From NCBI GenBank assembly GCA_900554715.1, contig USIN01000074.1, positions 1-7,723 of the forward strand: a stretch of 7,723 bases of DNA. The letters are read 5' to 3'. The number at the start of each line of letters is the position of its first letter. Position 1 is the first letter of the stretch. The position numbers and the translations under genes are program-made. Under the pieces are notes generated by a model. That model saw only the letters and a program-made list of their open reading frames with translations, did no database searches and had not been told where the DNA came from. Source of the stretch: an uncultured Bacteroidales bacterium (GTDB lineage Bacteria; Bacteroidota; Bacteroidia; Bacteroidales; Muribaculaceae). Shown here piece after piece: positions 1 through 5,351 of the stretch.

Positions 1-1079
1 TCCTCCTGGACGACCATAAGACGCCCCAGGCGTTCATCCTTGACTTCCTGCGGAATATCGTCGGCAAAAGTCTTTGCACCGTAAGTGCCTTCCTCCTCAC
101 AGTAGGCAAAGGCGCCCATGCGCTCAAAGCGCTGTTCGCGCACGAAATCGACAAGGCGTTCGAAAGCTTCGTCGGTCTCGCCGGGGAAGCCGACCATAAG
201 AGTCGTGCGGATGTGGATGCCGGGGACGGCCTCACGGACGCGCTGAAGGAAACGGCGGGTCTCATCGGCTGTGATATGGCGGCGCATGTTCGACAGTACT
301 GTGTCATCAATGTGTTGCAGGGCGACATCGAGATATTTGCAGACATTGCTGCGACGCGCCATGACTTCAAGAACATCATAAGGAAAATCGGCGGGATAGG
401 CATAGTGAAGTCTTATCCATTCGACGCCCTCGACATCGGCGATGCGATCGACGAGCTGCGCGAGCGTGTGCCGCCCCTCTGTGTCGAGACCGTAGCTCGA
501 GAGATCCTGAGCTATGATATTGAATTCCCTGACTCCTTTGGCGACAAGGTCTTCGACTTCGGCGATAATCTCATCGGGCTGGCGAGATTTGTAACGGCCG
601 GTGATGAGGGGGATGGCGCAGAACGAACAGAAGCGGTTGCAGCCTTCGGAAATCTTCAGATATGCATGATGCGACGGCGTTGTGAGTGTACGCTCCCAAA
701 GCCGGGATGGTGTCTGGAATTTTCCGGCAAGGTCGTCGGCGAGAGCAGTCCAGTCAAATTTGCCGTACCAACCGTCAACCTCGGGTAGCTCGGCTTTGAG
801 TTCTTCGCGGTAACGCTCTGACAGGCAACCCATGACATACAAACTTTTAAGCTTATGTGAAGTCTTGGCTCTAGCCGCTTCGAGAATCATTTCGATAGAC
901 TCCTCTTTGGCGTCGCCGATGAAACCGCATGTGTTGATGACTGCGATATCACCCTTAAACTCCGAAGCGTTGTGAACGGCATCAAAACCACGGGACTCAA
1001 GCATTTTAAGTACCCGCTCGGAATCGACGAGGTTTTTCGAGCACCCCATCGTCACGACATTAACGCTTTTTCTTTTCAT
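1..1079 (-). CDS. rimO: Ribosomal protein S12 methylthiotransferase RimO (3' end outside window)
   Basis: Radical-SAM iron-sulfur enzyme that adds a methylthio group to a conserved aspartate of ribosomal protein S12 in the cytoplasm. About 359 residues are visible from the ATG at 1079; family members are usually about 430-440, so roughly the C-terminal 75 residues, including the end of the TRAM domain, lie beyond the left edge. The N-terminal UPF0004 domain shows its three cluster-binding cysteines at residues 13 (MGCSKNLVDSE), 51 (NTCGFI) and 85 (VMGC). The radical-SAM CxxxCxxC is at 147-154 (EGCNRFCSFC). The ITGRYKSR sequence after it and the LQHIDD-like segment favour RimO over MiaB. The start is one base after the ftsY stop, so the two are almost certainly co-transcribed and perhaps translationally coupled. 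There is no internal stop or frameshift. Confidence 0.93.
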   Translation of the reverse strand, partial: MKRKSVNVVTMGCSKNLVDSERVLKMLESRGFDAVHNASEFKGDIAVINTCGFIGDAKEESIEMILEAARAKTSHKLKSLYVMGCLSERYREELKAELPEVDGWYGKFDWTALADDLAGKFQTPSRLWERTLTTPSHHAYLKISEGCNRFCSFCAIPLITGRYKSRQPDEIIAEVEDLVAKGVREFNIIAQDLSSYGLDTEGRHTLAQLVDRIADVEGVEWIRLHYAYPADFPYDVLEVMARRSNVCKYLDVALQHIDDTVLSNMRRHITADETRRFLQRVREAVPGIHIRTTLMVGFPGETDEAFERLVDFVREQRFERMGAFAYCEEEGTYGAKTFADDIPQEVKDERLGRLMVVQE

Positions 1080-1080
1080 T

Positions 1081-2040
1081 TCAACGTTTGCCGAAAAGCG
1101 ACTCGACAAATTCACGCTTATTGAAAACCTGAAGGTCTTCAATTCCTTCGCCGAGACCGATATATTTCACGGGGATCTTAAACTGATCGCTGATGCCGAT
1201 GACGACACCGCCTTTGGCCGTGCCGTCGAGCTTGGTTATCGCCAGGTCGGTCACCTGTGTCGTTGCCGAGAACTGACGCGCCTGCTCGAAGGCGTTCTGG
1301 CCTGTCGAGCCGTCGAGGACAAGGAGCACCTCGTGAGGAGCGCCGGGGACGACCTTTTCCATGACTCGCTTGATCTTGGCAAGCTCGTCCATGAGGCCTT
1401 TTTTGTTATGAAGACGACCGGCCGTATCGATAATCACTACGTCGGTGCCGTTTGCAACGGCTGACGAAAGTGTGTCGAACGCTACAGCGGCAGCATCGGA
1501 ACCGAGCTGCTGCTTGACAACGGGGACATCGGCGCGGCGCGCCCATTCGTCAAGCTGCTCGACTGCGGCAGCCCTGAATGTATCGGCAGCTCCGAGCATG
1601 ACTTTTTTGCCTGCGGCTTTATATTGATAAGCGAGTTTGCCTATAGTAGTGGTTTTGCCGACGCCATTGACACCGACAACCATAATGACATATGGCTTTA
1701 TGCCGGCAGGCGTATCAAAATCGGCGAGATCGCGCTCATTGTCGTTCTCGGCGAGGAGAGCTGTTATCTCCTCGCAAAGCATTTCGTTAAGCTCGTCTGA
1801 ATCGACATATTTATCATGAGAAACGCGACGTTCGATACGCTCGATAATCTTCAACGTAGTCTCGACACCGACATCTCCGGTGATAAATATTTCCTCAAGC
1901 TGGTCGAGGAAGTCGGCATCTATTGTTTTTCGGCCAAGAAACGCCCTTTTAATCTTACTGAACACACCGGTCTTTGTCTTTTCAAGACCACGGTCGAGCG
2001 TCTCCTTCTTTTCTTTCGAGAAAAATTTAAAAAAAGCCAT
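1081..2040 (-). CDS. ftsY: Signal recognition particle receptor FtsY
   Basis: SRP-type GTPase that docks ribosome-nascent chain-SRP complexes at the inner membrane, pairing with Ffh. The 319 residues comprise a short basic/amphipathic N-terminus (1-35, rich in Lys and Phe), the helical N domain (about 36-100) and the NG GTPase domain. GTP-binding motifs are clear: G1 GVNGVGKT at 123-130, DTFRAAA at 153-159, G3 DTAGR at 205-209, G4 TKLD at 269-272 and the closing GLGE at 295-298. The long acidic A domain of the E. coli protein is absent, which is normal for short FtsY forms. The ATG at 2040 is about 28 bases below a good Bacteroidota promoter, and rimO follows after one base. The upstream neighbour is divergent, so ftsY appears to be the first gene of this transcript. 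Confidence 0.96.
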   Translation of the reverse strand: MAFFKFFSKEKKETLDRGLEKTKTGVFSKIKRAFLGRKTIDADFLDQLEEIFITGDVGVETTLKIIERIERRVSHDKYVDSDELNEMLCEEITALLAENDNERDLADFDTPAGIKPYVIMVVGVNGVGKTTTIGKLAYQYKAAGKKVMLGAADTFRAAAVEQLDEWARRADVPVVKQQLGSDAAAVAFDTLSSAVANGTDVVIIDTAGRLHNKKGLMDELAKIKRVMEKVVPGAPHEVLLVLDGSTGQNAFEQARQFSATTQVTDLAITKLDGTAKGGVVIGISDQFKIPVKYIGLGEGIEDLQVFNKREFVESLFGKR

Positions 2041-2067
2041 TTATCTTTTTATTATAGAAACTTACTG

Positions 2068-2098
2068 CAAAGGTAATACATTTTCCCCACCCTACAAA
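2068..2098 (-). promoter_or_regulatory. Bacteroidota-type promoter of ftsY-rimO
   Basis: On the minus strand a TTTG (-33 element, 2095-2098) is followed after exactly 19 bases by TACCTTTG (-7 element, 2068-2075), a full match to the Bacteroidota housekeeping consensus TTTG-N19-TAnnTTTG. Transcription should begin a few bases downstream, leaving a leader of roughly 20-25 bases before the ftsY ATG. That leader is AT-rich without a Shine-Dalgarno sequence, as is usual for this phylum. Confidence 0.75.
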
Positions 2099-2145
2099 AT
2101 AATTACTTTGCAGCCGACGGGGGATTTTTTGGAGTGTGGGACGCA

Positions 2146-2176
2146 CTTGTTTTGGGTCCGTGGTGTTGTATATTTG
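2146..2176 (+). promoter_or_regulatory. Probable promoter of the DUF4924-type gene
   Basis: CTTG (2146-2149, three of four bases of the -33 consensus) is followed after 19 bases by TATATTTG (2169-2176), which matches TAnnTTTG. The spacing equals that of the divergent ftsY promoter. A second -7-like octamer, TAATTTTG at 2189-2196, lies closer to the start codon but lacks a convincing -33 partner. Either would leave an AT-rich leader before the ATG at 2217. The whole 2041-2216 gap seems to hold only these back-to-back promoters. Confidence 0.5.
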
Positions 2177-2216
2177 ATGAACTAAGTATAATTTTGTCGA
2201 ATAAATTTTTAATCGT

Positions 2217-2783
2217 ATGTTTACAGCTTCGCAGAAACGCAAGGAGAATATAGCCGAATATCTTATTTATATGTGGCACATCGAGGATGTCATCAGAGCT
2301 AACAATCTGGATATCGACCGTATCAAACAGTCGCTCGTCGACACACGCACAGACCTGAACGACGAACAGAAGAAACAACTGGTCGAATGGTATGAGTCGC
2401 TCATAGATATGATGCGTCGCGAAGATGTCGTGAAATCGGGCCATCTTCAACTGAACAAGAATATAATCTCAGCGCTCGTTGCTCTGCACAACGCACTGCT
2501 CAAAGATCCGCGATTCCCCGAATATACAAAAGAGTTCTATGCGACTCTGCCTATTATCGTCGAGCTGAGAGCCAAGTCGGGCGAGGATAAGAAGGGCGAG
2601 ATCGAGACGTGTTTCAACGCTCTCTACGGGATGCTGATGCTGCGACTGGCAGGCAAGGAGATAAGCCCTGAGACTGCTGCAGCCATCAAGCAGATTTCAA
2701 AATTCATTGCGCTGCTCGCGCATTATTTCAAACGCGACGAAGAAGAGGATCTGTTCAAGAACGACGAGTCGACCGCTTCCTGA
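2217..2783 (+). CDS. DUF4924-type protein of unknown function
   Basis: A 188-residue soluble, mostly helical protein that I recognise as resembling the Bacteroidota-restricted DUF4924 family; its function is not known. The N-terminus (QKRKENIAEYLIYMWHIED) is the most characteristic part, followed by a charged helical body and an acidic tail (RDEEEDLFKNDES). I see no signal peptide, membrane segment, cysteine cluster or catalytic motif. The ATG at 2217 is chosen because the similarity begins at once and a promoter lies just upstream; no Shine-Dalgarno is present. The last 61 bases, which encode the acidic tail, overlap the 3' end of the convergent dihydrouridine synthase gene. It faces away from ftsY and shares that short intergenic region with it. 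The identity is recalled from family appearance. Confidence 0.8.
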   Translation: MFTASQKRKENIAEYLIYMWHIEDVIRANNLDIDRIKQSLVDTRTDLNDEQKKQLVEWYESLIDMMRREDVVKSGHLQLNKNIISALVALHNALLKDPRFPEYTKEFYATLPIIVELRAKSGEDKKGEIETCFNALYGMLMLRLAGKEISPETAAAIKQISKFIALLAHYFKRDEEEDLFKNDESTAS

Positions 2784-3652
2784 TAGCGGGCCAAGGATGC
2801 AGCTTTTTTAATGGCCTTGAACGATTTATGGCCGATAACGGTTTCGAGGTAATCCCAAAACGGCCGTATTTTGTTTAGAATCTGCGCTTCGCCACAAAGA
2901 GTCGATTTATAATAATCGAGGACACGGGCATGCAGTTCATACAGAGCCTCGCAACGGCGATGTTCGCTCCACTCCACGCCCTCACGCCACTCGCTAAAAA
3001 GCGAAGGCCGCGCAAGCAATCCACGACCGGCCATTATGCCTGACAAATCAGGAAAGCGGCAGAGCAATACGTCAATGTCGGCCAATGTATGTATTTCGCC
3101 GTTGAATATCATCCTATGGCCTGAGTCGGCAATGCCGGCGAATGTGTCGAGGGAGAGGCTGCCTGAATACTGCTGGCGCGCAGTGCGCGGATGGACTGTC
3201 AGATGTGACAATGGCATAGCGGATATTGCGGGCATGACTGATTTCCATTCGTCCAAAGCGGATACACCGGGGCGCATTTTCAAGGAGAACCGCACCGAGG
3301 AATAACGCGTCGACATAAGTTCTGAGATTTCAGAGAGGAGACTGGCGTTGAGGAGTGTCGCCGCTCCCCTGCCCTTTTTCAGCTGAGGGACGAACGGACA
3401 ACCCATATTGAGGTCTATTTCTCTAAGACCTTCGCCTGTAAGCCGGTCACACAGGGCTGTGAACTCGTCAACATTTCTGAAAATTATCTGGGCTACGGGC
3501 TTATGGTTTGCGTTAAGCGGATTGAATATATCTTTAATGTCTTTGGGACGTATCGTGCCTTTTTCTATCTGTGCGAACGGTGTGAAATATAAATCGACGC
3601 CTCCGTATATAAGAGCGTGGCAATGACGGCTCAAGCCGAAATCCCGGTGCAT
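2723..3652 (-). CDS. tRNA-dihydrouridine synthase, 5'-truncated by an insertion sequence
   Basis: FMN-dependent reductase family (Dus) that converts uridine to dihydrouridine in tRNA. Family features: GGVDLYFTPF at 17-26, catalytic cysteine Cys85 in NMGCPF, Lys125 in SLKMRPG, HPRTARQQYSG at 154-164, NGEI at 184-187 and the FMN-phosphate site MAGRG at 207-211. The usual N-terminus, an APxxGxT strand that contacts FMN, is missing. Instead, residues 1-8 and the first base of codon 9 are encoded by the inverted repeat of the adjacent insertion sequence; native sequence resumes around CHALIYGG. About 20 native residues are probably lost, along with the native promoter, so activity is doubtful although the frame stays open. 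Residues 290-309, ending in a serine run, lie in the overlap with the convergent gene and look unconserved. I cannot assign a Dus subtype. Confidence 0.87.
   Translation of the reverse strand: MHRDFGLSRHCHALIYGGVDLYFTPFAQIEKGTIRPKDIKDIFNPLNANHKPVAQIIFRNVDEFTALCDRLTGEGLREIDLNMGCPFVPQLKKGRGAATLLNASLLSEISELMSTRYSSVRFSLKMRPGVSALDEWKSVMPAISAMPLSHLTVHPRTARQQYSGSLSLDTFAGIADSGHRMIFNGEIHTLADIDVLLCRFPDLSGIMAGRGLLARPSLFSEWREGVEWSEHRRCEALYELHARVLDYYKSTLCGEAQILNKIRPFWDYLETVIGHKSFKAIKKAASLARYQEAVDSSFLNRSSSSSRLK
3628..3652 (+). repeat. Left inverted repeat of the insertion sequence
   Basis: It begins GGCTCAAGCCG and ends GGTGCAT, and matches the reverse complement of 5028-5052 except at its third base (C here, G there). 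Read outward on the minus strand it holds an ATG (3650-3652) that opens the truncated dihydrouridine synthase frame. Confidence 0.92.
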
Positions 3653-3670
3653 AAATTTTGTGGAAAGTGT

Positions 3671-3678
3671 TAAATTTG
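3671..3678 (+). promoter_or_regulatory. Possible -7 element for the transposase genes
   Basis: TAAATTTG matches the Bacteroidota -7 consensus and ends only four bases before the ATG at 3683. No TTTG lies 19 bases upstream (3648-3651 reads TGCA, inside the inverted repeat), so the promoter would be weak. If used, it would give a transcript with almost no leader, or translation may start at the in-frame ATG at 3707. Confidence 0.35.
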
Positions 3679-3682
3679 CATC

Positions 3683-4054
3683 ATGAAAGCAGCAGATGCA
3701 ATATGGATGTGCCTTCCCGAGGGGATGGATGAACTGTTTGAGATGGTGCGTTTCGAACGTACCGACCAGTCATACGATATATGGCTTGATGAGAAGAAAA
3801 AGCTGTCGGACGCGGATTACCGCAATCCCAACATAGTGGCCCGTGGATACACGGATTATGTAACGATACAGGATTATCCCATGCGTGGCAGGCCTGTCTA
3901 TCTTCATATGCGCAAGAACAAATGGTGGGACAAGAAAACAAACGAGATATTCTCCTACAACCTTGAGCTTCCCAACGAGGAAGGGACACGACTCAGTGCC
4001 GAGTTCGTGGCTTTTTTAAAAGACGAAAGTGGAGACGACAGCCCTGTCGATTAA
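3683..4054 (+). CDS. Insertion sequence ORF A: ISAon1-type transposase N-terminal region protein
   Basis: The first of two transposase reading frames, 123 residues, resembling the small N-terminal-region protein of ISAon1-type elements. It is rich in aromatic and basic residues (YLHMRKNKWWDKK at 73-85) and ends with a conserved-looking EFVAFLKDE segment. The zinc-finger cysteines found at the N-terminus of many ISL3 transposases are absent. It presumably helps the DDE protein bind the inverted repeats; this is inferred from position. The first ATG is used, but the next in-frame ATG (3707, residue 9) is possible because the candidate promoter lies so close. The frame overlaps ORF B by 26 bases. 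Near its end is a T6A4 run (4012-4021). Confidence 0.8.
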   Translation: MKAADAIWMCLPEGMDELFEMVRFERTDQSYDIWLDEKKKLSDADYRNPNIVARGYTDYVTIQDYPMRGRPVYLHMRKNKWWDKKTNEIFSYNLELPNEEGTRLSAEFVAFLKDESGDDSPVD

Positions 4055-4994
4055 GCACATAGCGCAGATGTACTGCGTAAACGGCAAGTATTTTGCTGAC
4101 TTATACCGCAATAAGCTGAGTGGCTACGCCCAGTGGTGCGAGAACGAACTCTGTTGTGGGTTTTACTTCAACACTGCCAACATCGGGCCGTACATGAGCC
4201 TTGACGAGACCTGCCTGAGCAATGGTGAGGTGTGGACTTTCCTGACCAACAAGGATGGCCACGGCGGCAGGGGTACTCTTGCCGCTGCCATCCCCGGCAC
4301 CAGGAGCGACGAGATCATCTCCATACTCATAGGTGCGATGGGCAAGTCTGTGAGACGCAAAGTGAAAGAAGTGACCTGCGACTTGTCGCCGTCAATGATG
4401 CTGATAGCCGCCGAGGTGTTCTACAACGCACATGTTGTCAATGACCGCTTCCACGTGCAACAGGTCTATAATGAGGCTGTTGATGAAATCCGTATCGACA
4501 TACGCCGTCAGCTTATCGCCGAAGAAAACGACCGTGACAAATCTGTGCCTCCTGCGACATACTCCAACGGCGAGACCATGCGCCAGATACTTGCCCGCAG
4601 CAAGCACACGCTTATGATGTCGCAGAATAAATGGACTGACATACAGCGTCATCGCGCAAACATTTTGTTCAAGCACTATCCCATACTTAAAGCCGCATAC
4701 CGCCTGGCTATGGATTTGCGCCGCATATTCAACTCCAAAATCTCTCCGACAAAAGCCATGGGAAAAATGAACGAATGGTATGAAAAGGTGTCAGCACTGG
4801 CCAACAACAACTTCCGCTCTGTAATCAAGACTTTCAAGAACCACGCCCCAACTATCCTAAACTACTTCCGGCGTCGCGCAACCAATGCCTCGGCCGAAGC
4901 CTTCAACTCTAAGGTCAAGATCTTCCGCTCCCAGATGCGCGGTGTCCGTGACCGTGATTTTTTCATCTTCCGGCTCGTCAAGCTATACGCTTGA
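4029..4994 (+). CDS. Insertion sequence ORF B: DDE transposase (ISAon1-like, ISL3-related)
   Basis: The catalytic transposase frame, 321 residues, cutting and joining the element's ends through an RNase H-fold DDE domain. Residues 8-30 look like a helix-turn-helix (IAQMYCVNGKYFADLYRNKL). The catalytic triad is likely Asp59 (SLDET), Asp118 (TCDLSPSM) and Glu290 (NASAEAFNSKVK), with the ISL3-type VVNDRFHVQQ at 137-146 and the closing RSQMRGVRD at 300-308. The stated start is a GTG at 4029, inside ORF A and shifted +1 relative to it. An in-frame TAA at 4017-4019 rules out a start or frameshift entry further upstream. The in-frame ATG at 4068 would remove the overlap but cut the helix-turn-helix. 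No internal stop is present, so the gene appears intact. Confidence 0.87.
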   Translation: METTALSIKHIAQMYCVNGKYFADLYRNKLSGYAQWCENELCCGFYFNTANIGPYMSLDETCLSNGEVWTFLTNKDGHGGRGTLAAAIPGTRSDEIISILIGAMGKSVRRKVKEVTCDLSPSMMLIAAEVFYNAHVVNDRFHVQQVYNEAVDEIRIDIRRQLIAEENDRDKSVPPATYSNGETMRQILARSKHTLMMSQNKWTDIQRHRANILFKHYPILKAAYRLAMDLRRIFNSKISPTKAMGKMNEWYEKVSALANNNFRSVIKTFKNHAPTILNYFRRRATNASAEAFNSKVKIFRSQMRGVRDRDFFIFRLVKLYA

Positions 4995-5013
4995 ATTTTT
5001 AACACTCCATTCG

Positions 5014-5037
5014 CCCGGATTTAACAAATGCACCGGG
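5014..5037 (+). other. Imperfect hairpin overlapping the right inverted repeat and its ATG
   Basis: CCCGG (5014-5018) can pair with CCGGG (5033-5037), and ATTT (5019-5022) with AAAT (5026-5029), around an AAC loop and leaving a GCA bulge. The ATG at 5028-5030 that opens the sigma factor remnant falls in the stem and bulge. There is no T-run after it, so it is not a standard terminator. It could hinder translation of read-through RNA; that role is inferred. Confidence 0.4.
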
Positions 5038-5052
5038 ATTTCGGCTTGACCC
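5028..5052 (-). repeat. Right inverted repeat of the insertion sequence
   Basis: Reverse complement of 3628-3652 with one difference at the third base from the outer end. Read on the plus strand it begins ATGCACCGGG, and its ATG is in frame with the sigma factor remnant to the right. Confidence 0.92.
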
Positions 5053-5351
5053 ATAATTACCGCAAAATAGTCAGATCAGGCACTGTTCTCGATCTCACAG
5101 ACGATCTTTATCATCTCAATCTGCCGCAGAATTCGGGCTATGAGTCACCCGAAGGGTCGCTCGCATCCAAAGAAATCACAGCCATCATAAATTCATTTGA
5201 AGATTCTTACAAGGTGCCGTTCTCGATGCACGTCGCCGGCTATAAATATGCTGAAATCGCCGAACACACAGGACTTCCGCTCGGCACAGTCAAGAGCCGC
5301 ATATTCTTCGCCCGTCAAAGGCTCCAGCGCGCTCTCAAGGATTACCGCTGA
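5028..5351 (+). CDS. ECF-type RNA polymerase sigma factor, 5'-truncated remnant
   Basis: The C-terminal part of a Bacteroidales-type extracytoplasmic-function sigma factor. Native sequence begins about NYRK (residues 10-13), continues through a linker (LTDDLYHLNL, GYESPEG) and has a complete region 4 helix-turn-helix at about 71-100 (KYAEIAEHTGLPLGTVKSR) for -33-type promoter recognition. Intact relatives are around 165 residues, so about 65 are lost, including region 2, which binds core polymerase and melts the promoter. It therefore should not work as a sigma factor and is probably a pseudogene, although region 4 could still fold. Residues 1-8 (MHRDFGLT) come from the right inverted repeat of the insertion sequence, which supplies an in-frame ATG. 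The 3' end overlaps rmuC by 10 bases. No dedicated promoter is visible. Confidence 0.85.
   Translation: MHRDFGLTHNYRKIVRSGTVLDLTDDLYHLNLPQNSGYESPEGSLASKEITAIINSFEDSYKVPFSMHVAGYKYAEIAEHTGLPLGTVKSRIFFARQRLQRALKDYR

Larger units (their letters stand above)
3628..5052 (+). mobile_element. ISAon1-like (ISL3-related) insertion sequence, apparently intact
   Basis: A 1425-bp element bounded by 25-bp inverted repeats matching at 24 of 25 positions, with two consecutive transposase ORFs filling the interior. The DDE residues of the transposase are present, so it may be mobile. Repeats beginning with GG are typical of ISL3-related elements. Those elements normally make 8-bp target duplications, but here the flanking octamers differ (GCAATGAC left, ATAATTAC right). 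The left flank is the dihydrouridine synthase gene and the right flank is a sigma factor gene, each missing its 5' end, so the element does not sit in a simple insertion site. A shared subterminal motif (AGTGTTAAA at 3666-3674; its complement at 4998-5006) may be a transposase-binding site. The name ISAon1-like is recalled from the two-protein layout and appearance. Confidence 0.88.

Noticed and set aside
213..788. A 191-codon plus-strand open frame
   Set aside because: It is antisense to rimO, whose minus-strand translation contains all the expected cysteine motifs; the plus-strand product resembles nothing I recognise.
2027..2450. Minus-strand open frames of 71 and 115 codons upstream of ftsY
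   Set aside because: They run antisense through the promoters and the DUF4924-type gene and have no recognisable motif; the plus-strand gene explains the region.
5028..5050. Apparent homology between the N-termini of the sigma factor remnant and the dihydrouridine synthase (MHRDFGL)
   Set aside because: The shared residues are encoded by the two inverted repeats of the insertion sequence, not by related protein domains.
3620..5060. Possible 8-bp target-site duplication around the insertion sequence (GCAATGAC left, ATAATTAC right)
   Set aside because: Only 5 of 8 positions agree, and shifting the boundary to the 22-bp identical core does not improve the match, so I do not call a duplication.
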